Source of the DNA: Diabrotica undecimpunctata
Taxonomy: Eukaryota > Arthropoda > Insecta > Coleoptera > Chrysomelidae
Direction: 5' to 3'
Length of the DNA stretch: 64,000 nucleotides
NCBI RefSeq assembly: GCF_040954645.1
Contig: NC_092805.1
Location: 69,611,186 to 69,675,185, forward strand
Shown: positions 49,918 through 59,934 of the stretch, piece by piece
Layout: every line of letters begins with the position of its first letter
Position numbering within the stretch: the stretch's first letter is position 1
Notes under the pieces: generated by a model
What the model saw: the letters and a program-made list of their open reading frames with translations, nothing else
Told to the model about the DNA's origin: nothing
The model's database searches: none
Made by a program: the position numbers and the translations under genes

Positions 49918-49993
49918 ATATTTAGTTTTAGAATATAAAGATGAAATAGTTTTGATGTTCTTTGTTGCTATTTATATTAGATTAATTAATATT
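49918..49993. repeat. PLE4 spacer: third, template-switched ORF fragment
   Basis: About 53 bp (49920-49973, ATTTAGTTTTAGAATATAAA and on) match internal ORF sequence at 49138-49192 and, inverted, at 50697-50750. At the one position where the arms differ (AAAGATGAAAT versus AAAGGTGAAAT) the spacer matches the right arm. It is therefore an inverted copy derived from a right-arm-type template. Confidence 0.85.
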
Positions 49994-50051
49994 AGATTCT
50001 AATATTTTTATATTTAATGGTGTATTTTATAAACAAATTTTTGGTAGTCCT

Positions 50052-51086
50052 ATGGGATCTAGTCTTTCACCCATTCTAAGTAGCTATGTCATGGATGATG
50101 TTATCAGTGATTGTATCAGTAATTGCACTTTTTTCATTCCTTTTATTAAGAGATATGTAGATGATTTAGTTTTGGCACTTCCTAAACACAAAATTCATGA
50201 AACAGTCAACATTTTCAACAGTCATAATCAGCATATACAATTCACAGTTGAGGAAGAGGTAGATAATTCTCTACCATTCCTTGACATGAGAATTGTAAGA
50301 AATACAGACAATATGTTGAAAACCAGATGGTTCAGAAAACCCATATGTAGTAATAGATTTATAAGCTATTACTCTCACCATCCAAATAAGATGAAAATGA
50401 ACCTTATAACAGGATTAAAAGAACGTGTTTTAAAACTTTCTCATCCAGATTATCTACAGGAAGATCTTCAGTTATTAAAAAATATTCTAATTGAAAACTC
50501 TTATCCTCCAGATATGCTACATAGGATGCTTTTTTCTAATATTGGTAATATAAATAATTTAACACCATTTTTTGCTCAATCTCAAAACATTGTATCTAAC
50601 AATCAGAACATCTATTATCATTCACTACCTTTTATACCATCATTAACACCTAAATTAATACAAACACTAAAGGTTATTGACAATATAAAAATAGCAACAA
50701 AGAACATCAAAACTATTTCATCTTTATATTCTAAAACTAAATATCCTATAGACAAATTTGAAAAAACGAATTTAGTATACAGCATTAGTTGTACTCAGTG
50801 TGAGGCTGAATATGTTGGTGAGACCGGAAGAAATCTTTCAAATCGCATTATTTCTCACAAAAGTGATTGCAGAATTAAAAAACCATCTTGTGCTTTGGCA
50901 GAACATGTAATCGATAAAGACCATATTATGGATTTTGATAACATTAAAATTTTATGTAGTGAAAGTAATAAATTTAAAAGGACTTTTTTGGAAATGGTTT
51001 GTATTAGCAAAAATGATAAGAGTTTAAACAAAAGATCTGAAATTCAAAATTTAAGTAAAATTTATAATTATATTCTTTCTTTATGA
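50052..51086 (+). CDS. PLE4 right: RT (from palm) plus GIY-YIG endonuclease, 344 codons
   Basis: Inverted twin of 48793-49827, open over the same 344 codons. Differences seen are MRIVR versus MRIVG in the thumb region and TISSLYSK versus TISPLYSK in the linker. YVDD, the CxxC pair and YVGETGR are intact. Upstream, KQIFGSP is preserved back to about 50025, where the arm ends in AT-rich sequence at the truncation point. Confidence 0.9.
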   Translation: MGSSLSPILSSYVMDDVISDCISNCTFFIPFIKRYVDDLVLALPKHKIHETVNIFNSHNQHIQFTVEEEVDNSLPFLDMRIVRNTDNMLKTRWFRKPICSNRFISYYSHHPNKMKMNLITGLKERVLKLSHPDYLQEDLQLLKNILIENSYPPDMLHRMLFSNIGNINNLTPFFAQSQNIVSNNQNIYYHSLPFIPSLTPKLIQTLKVIDNIKIATKNIKTISSLYSKTKYPIDKFEKTNLVYSISCTQCEAEYVGETGRNLSNRIISHKSDCRIKKPSCALAEHVIDKDHIMDFDNIKILCSESNKFKRTFLEMVCISKNDKSLNKRSEIQNLSKIYNYILSL

Positions 51087-51508
51087 TTTATAAAATGTCA
51101 TATTTAATTCTCCATATATCTGTCACATTCTTTCAGACATCTGTCAAGGGTGAATAAATCTTCTTCTTTTTGTTACTAAACAAAAAAGAATGTTTAAACG
51201 AAGTTTTACTTTTGGCAATATAATTGTCAAAAATAAAAATTTTATGTTGGCATTTATGACATTGAGGCTATTTGTAATTGGTTGCTATTTGAACTTATTT
51301 ATAAATTCAATTATTTTTATATTAAAAAAAATGTTTTCAAAATTATAAAAATTTTCGGAGAAACATTTGTTAGATCAAAACATTTTTATATTAAATATTT
51401 TGAACATGTAAGCAGTGATTTTTACTTACCAAACTAATTTTTATTTGGTAAGTTAACAAAAATTGTTTTTTCTTTTTAGTTCAACCTTGTAAGTATTTTG
51501 TCTTTTTT

Positions 51509-51548
51509 AGCTCTTGATAATAATTGTAAACACAATTGAAAGCTCGAG
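51509..51548 (+). ncRNA. hammerhead-like motif, right PLE4 tail
   Basis: CTCTTGATAAT, then a 6-bp stem II AATTGT/ACAATT (51522-51527 and 51532-51537) with loop AAAC, then GAAAGCTCGAG (51538 on). AGCTC before and GCTCGAG after the core can pair. The CTGATGA box is changed to TTGATAA, so activity is doubtful while the architecture is kept. Confidence 0.55.
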
Positions 51549-51609
51549 AATAAAAAAATAGTTAACCAATAGCCCTATTATTGACTCCAACCCATCCAAA
51601 ACAGTTATA

Positions 51610-51614
<5 letters not shown>

Positions 51615-51649
<35 letters not shown>
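51615..51649. repeat. (TA)n microsatellite
   Basis: TA repeat shared as boundary by the PLE4 right tail and the PLE5 left end. Confidence 0.95.
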
Positions 51650-51651
<2 letters not shown>

Positions 51652-51862
51652 AAATACTGGATATTATTGACTGTCGATATAAACAAACAACACAGTTTAT
51701 TACGGCTGCAGTCAGAAAGTTCAGCCGGGATGTTACAGAAACACTCTTTTGACTTTTGGTCTAGCTTTCGGAATTGTTTTATTCTTCTTCAAGACACTGT
51801 AATTAGAAGAGTGTGCAAATATTTACAATATATTGTCAGAATGTTCTTAACATCCATCTAAG

Positions 51863-52600
51863 ATGAAAACAAATTTGGTTTTGGCCCTTAAAACTAGGGT
51901 TATCAACTTATCACACATCAATTTTAGGGACAAGGGACTAAAAAAGTTGAGATCTATACTACAAGAGAACTCCTATCCCACAGGGCTTTTGAATAAACTC
52001 GTTTTTGGTTCTCCTTTTCCTTTGCAATTTTCTGACAACCAAAATTTTCATAATAATTAGGTCTAACAATTGACACTGACATTGACACACAACACATCAG
52101 AGCCACCACAATCTAAAATAACGTATGGTTGCCTACCCTATATTCCAGTTCTGACACCTAAGCTAATGAACATTTTCAAAAATTTTAGTGGCTTAAAAAT
52201 TGCAACTAAGAATGTGAAAACGGTATCGAAGTTTTACACAAAGACAAAGGATCCTTTCATAATACAGGAGTCATTGAATGTTGTTTATTCTATACCGTGT
52301 GCCAATTGTAAAAAACGTGTATATCGGAGAATCATTTCGTAATTTTCACAGTAGAGTGATCTCGCATCGCAGCGACATAAAAACCAAAAAAATTAATGAA
52401 TGTGCTCTGACAGAACATGCATAAACGGTAAAACATGAATTTAATTTCGAGAATTTCTGTATTTTGGCAAAGGAAAAAAAACCATTCAAAACGTGTTTTC
52501 TTGGAAATGTGTTTCATAAAATCCAATACGTCTTTTATAAATAGAAAGTCTTGATAAACTGAGTAACATTTATTGTTATTTACTGACATAACATCAAAAA
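51863..52600 (+). pseudogene. PLE5 RT thumb, linker and broken GIY-YIG domain
   Basis: The first piece (KTNLVLALKTRVINLSHINF, ILQENSYPTGLLNKLVFGSP) is RT thumb. The second (52070-52342) is linker plus endonuclease entry: LPYIPVLTPKLMNIFKNFSG, YTKTKDPFIIQESLNVVYSI and PCANCKKRVY. There an extra base changes VYIGESS to VYRRIIS and ends the frame. Downstream, CALTEHA-, FLEMCF- and LSNIYCYLL-type sequence can be read with further shifts to about 52590. Confidence 0.85.
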
Positions 52601-52982
52601 GAAAATAAAGATTTACTTTTACATATACACACTATAATACACCTGCATGCAAAACATGTTGCATACCATCAAGACAGGTTTAATATACTACTTCCATTAA
52701 TAAAATATGAAGAACACTTAATTATATTTTAATTCATACTATTTTTGTTTTTTCTTTCTGTTCTCTATGGATCAGTTAAAACACACCATTAAAAACGAAG
52801 TTTTACTATCAATAACTAAATTTTAAAATGTGTTTTGTTCATTATTTTATATGTTATATTTTATATGTTTGTTATTAATGTTGAGTTGATGTTGAGCTAT
52901 GTCATAGCTTTACATAAATAATCTCGACGACTGACAATTTCTGATATATTGTAAATATTTACACACTCTTCTAATTACAGTG

Positions 52983-53020
52983 TCTTGAAGAAGGAATAAA
53001 ACAATTCCAAAAGCTAGACC
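52983..53020 (+). ncRNA. hammerhead-like motif, PLE5 tail
   Basis: CTTGAAGAAGGAATAAAACA, then ATTCC (stem GGAAT/ATTCC) and AAAAGCTAGAC occupy the places of CTGATGA, stem II and GAAAC(GUC). An inverted copy lies at about 51765-51800. Confidence 0.5.
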
Positions 53021-53088
53021 AAAAGTCAAAAGAGTGTTTCTGTAACATCCCGGCAAACTTTCTGACTGCAGCCCTAATAAACTGTCTT

Positions 53089-53091
<3 letters not shown>

Positions 53092-53164
<73 letters not shown>
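53092..53164. repeat. (TA)n microsatellite
   Basis: TA repeat shared by the PLE5 tail and the left end of PLE6. Confidence 0.96.
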
Positions 53165-53168
<4 letters not shown>

Positions 53169-53255
53169 AAGAAATTTAATCTTTGCAGATAAGTTAAATA
53201 GTAAACTCTTAAATATTGGAGAAATCTGCAAGAAAGACTCTAATGAGTATCAATT

Positions 53256-53302
53256 GTTTCGCCCAACGATTTCGCCAAAGAGAATTAATTTGGCTTCTTC
53301 AG
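53256..53302 (-). ncRNA. hammerhead-like motif, PLE6 tail
   Basis: On the minus strand CTGAAGA (53302-53296), a stem GCCAAA/TTTGGC around a 10-nt loop, then GAAATCG (from 53273) follow the hammerhead order with one box change (CTGAAGA for CTGATGA). A second GAAAC lies 13 nt on (53260-53256). The inverted copy at 54441-54490 has ATGAAGA and GACGAAAACG. Confidence 0.55.
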
Positions 53303-53827
53303 GGCTGAAAGTGAATAAATTATAATTAGCTACCATATATTATCTATTAAGATATTAAATAGAATATTAAAAAACTTCGCTAGTAACATACTGGTATTTT
53401 TTGTTACTATATGCAAAAAAGTTTTTTTTTTAAGGTTTGAAATGTATGGTAGCTTTGAATTTAATACGCAAAGGTTTACCCAAGGTTAATCGAGAAACCC
53501 AATGTAACTACATTTAAAAGGAGGTAATTCTTTGAATTGTCGGCAATAACTAAATTTTTGATTGTTAGAAGGTTTAAAAGTGAGGTTCTGTTTTAGCCAG
53601 AACGCATGCGCCGACAAATTCAAGTAGGTCTTATGAATCTTTATGTCGTTAAGGTTCATTGGTAAAAACGAATGAAATTAAATCCCAGTATAGGGAAATA
53701 TTATTTTGATTTTCTTTTTTAATTATATTCTATTGTTCATGTATTATTATATCTTATTGAGATGTAGCTAAGAAAAGCAAGGGAATGTTATCTTTTTTAG
53801 TTAATGAAAATTAATTATAAAGGAAGG

Positions 53828-54139
53828 TTAGTTGTTAATGGATATATCAGTCAAGTTAGCTATCTGTGATGTTGTATTGTTCTTGGTATCTGATTTAAAT
53901 AAGAAGGGGTATATATCGCTTAGATTCTTAATGTCACTCTTAACATTAATGGAAAAATCGTTAAGGAAAATATAAGACATTTCAATGAACTCTCTTTTAG
54001 ATTTATTGTTCTCACGGTGGAGAATTGTAGTGTTCGTATAGTCCATGAGATGACCAGTGGAATGGACATGTTTGGCTAATGCACAACGGTCACGGTGAAG
54101 TCGAGAATCACTTTTGTGTAGTGTAATATGTGATTTCAA
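53828..54139 (-). pseudogene. PLE6 GIY-YIG endonuclease, C-terminal part
   Basis: The segment begins after the YIG motif and reads KSHITLHKSDSRLHRDRCAL, AKHVHSTGHLMDYTNTTIL, KREFIEMSYIFLND and KNLSDIYPFLF. It is followed by a longer-than-usual tail to a stop at 53828. The catalytic GIY-YIG N-terminus is missing. Confidence 0.85.
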
Positions 54140-54540
54140 TAATTGAAATTCAAAAAAAATTTAGTTATTGCCGACAATTCAAAGAATTATTTCCTTTTAA
54201 ATGTAGTTACATTGGGTTTTTCGATTAACCTTGGGTAAACCTTTGCGTTTTAAGTTCAAAGCTACCATACATTTCAAACCTTAAAAAAAAAACGTTTTTG
54301 CATATAGTAACAAAAAACACCAGTATGTTACTAGCAAAGTTTTTTAATATTCTAACTCTACAATTCTAAGTTACGGTAAGATCAATAATGTTTTTAAAAG
54401 ATGATATATGGTAGCTAATTATAATTTATTCTCTTTCAGCCATGAAGAAGCCAAATTAATTCTCTTTGACGAAAACGTTCGGCGAAACAATTGATACTCA
54501 TTAGAGTCTTTCTTGCAGATTTCCCCAATATTTAAGAGTT

Positions 54541-54543
<3 letters not shown>

Positions 54544-54606
<63 letters not shown>
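54544..54606. repeat. (TA)n microsatellite
   Basis: TA repeat at the right end of PLE6. Confidence 0.96.
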
Positions 54607-54610
<4 letters not shown>

Positions 54611-55966
54611 ATGATGTGTTTTTTGTTTGAATGATGAGCAATGAGTATTTTTAATAATATAATATATAGGGTTTTTATCGCGGTTCTCAAAGAATTAGCT
54701 TGTAAGTACTTTTTTAAATTATCTTTATTATAACTATTATGAAACACACATATATATCTAACCTAGTCAATATAAATTTAAAATAAACTATCTTTAAACT
54801 GATATTCTTATAAAACTAATTAAATTCTATAGACAATCTAAAATTTAAACAAACTATCTTCAAAATTGAAATTGTTATGACACTAACTAAATTATATTAA
54901 CAAAATTTTGTACCTTTCTTTCACTGAATGCCTAAATGAACTGTTTTCCACTAAGTATATAGATTCTAATCACCACTGAATGTCTTCGTACTTCAGTTAT
55001 CCTTGTTTTTTGTGAAATTACTTTTTCCAATTATCAGCTTCTACCAATTTAAGATATAGTTTTCTTCACCAGCATTTATACACCACCAACCAAACCAGCA
55101 AACAGCATTTATATTTATTCTTCTTTTCAATATACCAATATCCAATTATTATAAGTTGATTTATACTAATCTCCAACCATAATATAATTTAATTTCTTCC
55201 AATATACCTTTTTTTATCTTCAATAATTATTTGTGTATAATTATAAATGTGCATTAAATTATATGCATAATTTTTAATCTTCATTTAACTCACTATATTA
55301 AACTATTGGACTATTTGTACTTGATTCACTGACTCTAACTAACTTTCATAATAAACTGCTTGACTTCTGACTAAAAACTTAAAAACTGGCCTGACTTCTG
55401 AATAAAAACTTAAAACTGCCATCTTGAATCCAAATCACGGGTATTTATATCTTTTGGACATTCTAGAACCATCTCGTAAGAGATCATGTTCCAATTTGTT
55501 CTATTTCATACTTGTATGAATTTTCTGGAACAAACCATTTCGCAAACATGGCCATCTCCGGAGATCCAGAGAATTCCATTCTTTTCTATTAATAATTTTG
55601 TTTACATTTAGGCTTTTCAGATCAGAATATATAATTAAATTAGTAACTAACACTCTAATTTAATAAAATACACATTTCAAACAATATATTATATAACCCC
55701 ACTTTATATTTCCTTATGATTAATTTCTATCTGTCAAATTACTCCGAGAGTATTTTGGTTGCCTATGCACATGGCTCACTTATATATATATTTACAATAT
55801 TAAAATACAACTTTTTACAATTATTATATGCTAATTTATTAAAAATGCCCTCACATAAATATATTTTTATTAAATTCTCTAGTATATAATTTATTTAAAA
55901 CAACCAAATATCTAATATTATGTAGTATATAACTTATCAATTATTTTCTATAAACCCTAATCGTAT

Positions 55967-55969
<3 letters not shown>
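54607..55969. other. AT-rich region between two (TA)n tracts, nothing recognised
   Basis: No ORF with a known motif. Internal near-repeats exist (CTGACTTCTGAATAAAAACTTAAAACTGCC beside a similar unit at 55358-55420; AAACTATCTT with flanking phrases at 54784 and 54851). It begins TGTTATGATG and could be a non-autonomous LTR element, but no matching second end was seen. Confidence 0.35.

Positions 55970-56052
<83 letters not shown>
55970..56052. repeat. (TA)n microsatellite
   Basis: Pure TA repeat at the left edge of the gypsy element. Confidence 0.96.
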
Positions 56053-56054
<2 letters not shown>

Positions 56055-56149
56055 TTACATTTATCACTACAAACTAGAACACAACTACTTTAATTTATAC
56101 TATTTATTTACAATACTAATTTATTTCCGCGTTACAATTTAAGTTCCAG

Positions 56150-56911
56150 CGTGTCCAGCAACTGCAACCAGTTGGTCGAATTTGTCGTTGGATTTATCCA
56201 ACGACAGATGTTGTCGTCTGACGGATTATGGATGTCACCGGTACACATGTTCCTACTTTTCTCTCTTTCTTGATCGTCACTGGGTAGTCACTGACAGTCT
56301 CACATGTATCAGCCAAAGTCACCAATTCCTTTATAATTATGATTCCTCAGACAACCTCGTCGTCATGGTTTCAAGGCTCCATCATAACAGGTGTCCCTTC
56401 GTCCACAATTCCCTGTAACAGCGCTACTATGATCGTTTCACTTCTCGCAGGCAGGACTGTATCTTTTTTAACGGCTGCTTACACAGTGTTGTCATCATGT
56501 GGATGAAGAAATACCTCCTCGTTACCAACTTTGATTACCTTATTCTTAAAATCCAATTGGAATCCATGCATATTCATTACGTCCATTTCTAATATAACAT
56601 CCTCTTCGATGTCAGCAACTATATGAACGAACTTTTCTGCTCCAATTCCTAATTGTACCTGGATTTCTCCATGAATGTTGACATTTTCACCTGTAGCGGT
56701 CGGAAGTCGCAATTTCGTGTTTCTTACGGCTGTTTATAACTGTCGGGCGTATAATGGTTCTGGTCGCTGCGGTATCCACCAACAACGTATGCCTTTTACC
56801 ATTTATTTCTCCATCGACATATACACTATCTTCACGACATTTCAAAGAAGCTATTAGTATGAGAGGGTCTTTGGAAAAGTTCCGGGTCCAAGCTGCCTCC
56901 CTAAGGCCCAC
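56150..56911 (-). pseudogene. gypsy aspartic protease and pre-RT linker
   Basis: The protease reads DGEINGKRHTLLVDTAATRT, where DTAAT is the active-site box (usually DTGA/DTAA), and after a frame shift near 56700 ADIEEDVILEMDVMNMHGF (the I.LG.D..). Then comes the linker VLPARSETIIVALLQGI and a decayed stretch to about 56150, where RT should begin but does not. Confidence 0.78.
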
Positions 56912-56916
56912 CCGTT

Positions 56917-57500
56917 CTAGTTTTCCTGATGGTGATTTGCTTGATTTGCGTCGTACCTAGGGTGTTTACATGAACTTCGTACGTGTCCTATTTCGCCACA
57001 ATTACAGCATCTTATGGTCTTCATTTTCTTGTATGTCATAGTTTTCTTCATATTAACGGGCTGGTCAAGTTTATCTTCATCTCCTTCCTCTTTTACGGTC
57101 TTGTGACGAGTTAATCGCAGTCTTCTCTGCATTTCATGATCACGAAGACCATTAATAAACGTTTGAACGGCCAATTTTTCCATCATGTCTTCGGGAGCTG
57201 TTGGATAAGCATATTGTACTAGTCTAGCAATATCTACCTCATATTCCTGAAGAGTCTCATCTCTCTTTTGTTTTCGATTTTTAAGCTGCGACTGATATAC
57301 ATGCTCCAAATGTTCGTGGCCATATCGCATATTTAACCTCTTTTTCAGTTGTTCGAAATCATCTGTCTCCTCTACCGCTATGGTCTAAAGTACATCTAAG
57401 GCATTTCCTCGGAGAGCGATAGTCAGGTTTACAGCCTTTTCTTTTTCAGACCATATATTCTCTCTTGCAGCTGATTCGAACTGTTTCATTTAGTTGTTCC
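56917..57500 (-). pseudogene. gypsy gag, C-terminal part
   Basis: The segment reads MKQFESAARENIWSEKEKAV and NLTIALRGNALDVL with a stop, then DDFEQLKKRLNMRYGHEHLE, YQSQLKNRKQKRDETLQEYE and QTFINGLRDHEMQRRLRLTR. A CCHC knuckle follows, CCNCGEIGHVRSSCKHP. It continues from the N-part across the PLE7 insertion. Confidence 0.83.
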
Positions 57501-57506
57501 ATGACT

Positions 57507-58233
57507 TTTAATATTAAAAAGGGAATTATTAAATCCTTATACGATAGAGCCAAAATTACTTGTTCTAACGAAAATTCGTTCTTGGAGGAAAAACATTTGT
57601 TAACAACTGTTTTATTAAAAAATGATTATCCTTTATCGTTTGTAAATAAGGAATTTTCAACAATCGATCGAATAGAACAAAACAACTTAGAACGAGATCC
57701 TACAGCATATGCAAGGAATAATACGAGGAAAATAACAATACCATACATAAAAAGGATTATCGGAAAAGCTTAAAAGGATAGGAAATAAATTCAACATTTC
57801 AACAACATTCAAAACAACAAACACGTTGAGATCTATTTTGTCCAAAACCAAACCTAACAATGAACAAGAAAGGACAAAGAATTGCATTTATAAAATACCT
57901 TGTGAATGCGATCAGTTTTATTTAGGTGAAACATCAAGACCATTAAATGTTAGAATAAGTGAACATCAATCCTATATTAAAAATAGAGAATTTGATAGAT
58001 CTCAAATCTGTAAACACGCATGGGATAATGAACATAGGGTTCAATGGAATGATTCAAATATAGTCCTAAAAGAAACGGATGGTAAAAAGAGAAAAATCAA
58101 AGAAGCGGCTCTAATTATGCTAAATGAGACCAATTGTGTCGCGAATTCCTCGGCAGAATGTAGTAGGATCTGGTTACCCATATTGAAAGAGGAAGTTATT
58201 AAAAGAAAAATACCAGTATTGGTAAGTCACTAA
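57507..58233 (+). pseudogene. PLE7 RT end and GIY-YIG endonuclease
   Basis: The first piece is RT thumb and linker (KKGIIKSLYDRAKITCSNEN, LLKNDYPLSFVNKEF, ITIPYIKRI). A frame shift near 57765 and a second one lead to the endonuclease: NCIYKIPCECDQFYLGETSR, PLNVRISEHQSYIKN, CKHAWDNEHRVQW and IKEAALIMLN, with a stop at 58231. The CxC spacing and the AALIML ending differ from the FLEM-type PLEs nearby. Confidence 0.87.
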
Positions 58234-58712
58234 CATATAGAGAATACATCATTTATGTTTTTTAAATAACAAACATATAAAATCGGAATTTGGTGTTTAT
58301 GGAAGGTAAACTAAATGCACGATCAAATACTTACCATGTCGAGATAGTATTATGAGGTTTTTTTCCTGATTTTTCCCTCATAATTTACTATGGAATCACT
58401 AACAGGAGAATTTTACTGTCATCATGGCATGTATTTGTCTTTTTAAAGACGAATTACATGTTATGATCTTTTCTGACGGATATTCTCAAGTTAAAGTTGA
58501 TTTCATGTAATCGAATGAACTATCTTATAAGTAAAGTCGTCCCAGGAACACAACTCAACAATATTCGCAATATTATTTTAAAGTCGTCTACTTTAAAATG
58601 TATAAGGTATGTCTGAATTGTCAATATAGATGAGTCAGATAAAATTAAATTATTAGAAGAATTTTTCACTAAGTAACAAAAAACAAAATTTGTTTAATTT
58701 ACTAATGTTTGT

Positions 58713-58750
58713 ATTTTGAGAACGATTTCCGAAGTGGAAATTGAAACGTC
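58713..58750 (+). ncRNA. hammerhead-like motif with intact GAAACGTC, PLE7
   Basis: GAGAACGA takes the place of CTGATGA. It is followed by stem TTTCC/GGAAA (58726-58730 and 58736-58740), then T, TGAAACGTC (58742-58750). The ACGTC end is the expected minimal stem III with its GUC cleavage triplet. The first box deviates. Confidence 0.5.
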
Positions 58751-58844
58751 AATATACGTATTTTAACCTTTAATTGTGGCTTATTCCCATTTAAATATAA
58801 ATTAATTTAAAATGCCACAAGAAAATAGCTTCAGAACAATATGA

Positions 58845-59470
58845 CTACTTTCCGTCGAAAGTTGGGACTTTAACATGAACAAAACCTCCACTTCCTTTAA
58901 ATTTCGGCTGTGTTTTCAACTTACATTTCGTCTCGTCTTCTTTTGTCTCTACTGTAATTGGATTGTTTCCTCTCTTTGCTGTCCCTCTTTCTTCCATCTT
59001 CATTTCCATCTCTTTCCAGATCTTTTCTTCGAAGGCCAACATATCGGCAGCAACTTGGTTTTTTAACGAAGACATTCTATCGTCGAGGGCAGACATCTCA
59101 GAACTGACTTTAGAGATTTCGAAAGAGATGTTAGCAGAAAATTTGCTTTCCAGAGAAAAAATCTCGTTAGAAACTTTGTCTTCTAAAGAAGCGATGTCGC
59201 CGGAAACTTTGGCCACAACAATCAGAACAAGTTTTCGAAATATTGTCAGAAACTTTGTTCTCTAATGACGCGATGTCACCAGAAAATTTCGAAATATCGC
59301 CAGAAACTTTGTTCTCTAATTTCGAAATCGACGAGATGACAGTATCATGTTTGTGTTCAAATATATAAGTTTCCGGGTCTAAACCCTCTTCCTCCAAAGC
59401 GTTCTTTAGTCGCTGGACTAAATCAGCCTTTTTCCGGTAGAAGCTAATTCGCTGTCATCGAGATGTCTTC
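58845..59470 (-). pseudogene. gypsy gag, N-terminal coiled-coil part
   Basis: The segment includes EEEGLDPETYIFEHKHDTVI, then repeated heptad-like units of the form (S)GDIxxLExKVS (59330-59100), QVAADMLAFEEKIWKEMEMK, and VKVPTFDGK at the PLE7 junction. The repeated unit occurs four to five times with a 5'-coded frame shift near 59215. A coiled coil of this type is common in gypsy gag N-termini. Confidence 0.75.
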
Positions 59471-59536
59471 TTAAATTCGTAACTATGAGCTCATAAATTT
59501 TTACTATTTATTTAAAAGTTCCATTTTTGACACCAA

Positions 59537-59919
59537 TTTAACTGAGTTTATTAATCTAATGTATTAACATTATTTATTATAAAATCTAGACCTATTTTAT
59601 TAAAGTCTTTATTAAATTTATATCTAAAAACTAGAACCAAACTAGTTTAATTTATATTATTTATTTACAATACTAATTTATTTCCGCGAAACAATTTAAA
59701 CTCGATACGATTCTATTTTCAGACTACTTCACACAATGAAAGTTCAGCTATATATATCAAACATCCGTTAGTCTGGAATCCCCTCGACTGGATGTTGACC
59801 TTTCTCGAATGGAAGGGAACGCCTGACAGGTTACTAGCGGGTCGAAGAATATACTAGAAAACACAAGTTAGAATAACAAAATGTTTACAGGCCAAACATG
59901 AGTCATATTTAGCGTAACA
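59537..59919 (-). repeat. gypsy 5' LTR and adjacent primer-binding region
   Basis: On the minus strand the LTR begins TGTTACGCTAAATATGACTC at 59919. TTGGTGTCAAAAATGG (59536-59521) just downstream is a gypsy-type primer-binding region, which sets the LTR end near 59537. The exact end is uncertain by a few bases. Confidence 0.65.
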
Positions 59920-59934
59920 ATATCAATATTGTTG

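Larger units (their letters stand above)
48265..51614. mobile_element. PLE4: head-to-head palindrome of two truncated Penelope-like elements
   Basis: Left arm 48265-49917 (minus-strand element) and right arm 49994-51614 (plus-strand element) are nearly identical inverted copies, each 5'-truncated inside RT, with 3' tails pointing outward. The two 344-codon ORFs differ at only two residues that I can see (Gly/Arg and Pro/Ser). The right arm ends at a (TA)n tract and the left arm lies 40 bp from one. The 76-bp centre (49918-49993) is a third copy of an internal ORF segment. Confidence 0.93.
51650..53091 (+). mobile_element. PLE5: truncated Penelope-like element with inverted copy of its tail at the 5' side
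   Basis: Left 51656-51838 is the reverse complement of the 3' tip at about 52932-53091 (shared: TCAGAAAGT, GTTACAGAAACACTCTTTTG, ACTTTTGGTCTAGCTTT, GACACTGTAATTAGAAGAG). Between them, a plus-strand ORF fragment and 3' UTR remain. Both outer ends abut (TA)n. Its family is that of PLE3. Confidence 0.88.
53165..54543 (-). mobile_element. PLE6: truncated Penelope-like element with about 0.4-kb inverted tail copy
   Basis: The minus-strand element keeps the end of the GIY-YIG ORF (53828-54139) and the 3' UTR to 53165. On its 5' side, 54150-54543 is an inverted copy of 53165-53575 (GCCGACAATTCAAAGAATTA..., TTGCATATAGTAACAAAAAA..., ATGGTAGCTAATTATAATTT...). Both tails point outward and both touch (TA)n tracts. 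The two arms differ by substitutions and small indels. Confidence 0.88.
57507..58840 (+). mobile_element. PLE7: Penelope-like element inserted in gypsy gag, 6-bp TSD
   Basis: The insertion is flanked by ATGACT at 57501-57506 and 58841-58846. Removing it and one TSD rejoins the gag frame around ...TFDGK / S.W.N.MKQFE. The element is 5'-truncated, has no inverted tail copy and no (TA)n at its ends, and belongs to a different PLE family from the others here. Confidence 0.87.
56053..59919 (-). mobile_element. Ty3/gypsy element lacking RT-integrase, with a PLE in gag
   Basis: The minus-strand order is LTR (59537-59919), primer-binding region, gag N-part, inserted PLE7, gag C-part with zinc knuckle, protease, a pre-RT stretch, and then a partial LTR-like end (56060-56130) matching 59625-59700 (TTATTTACAATACTAATTTA TTTCCGCG). 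RT, RNase H and integrase are absent, so the copy is internally deleted. Confidence 0.82.
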
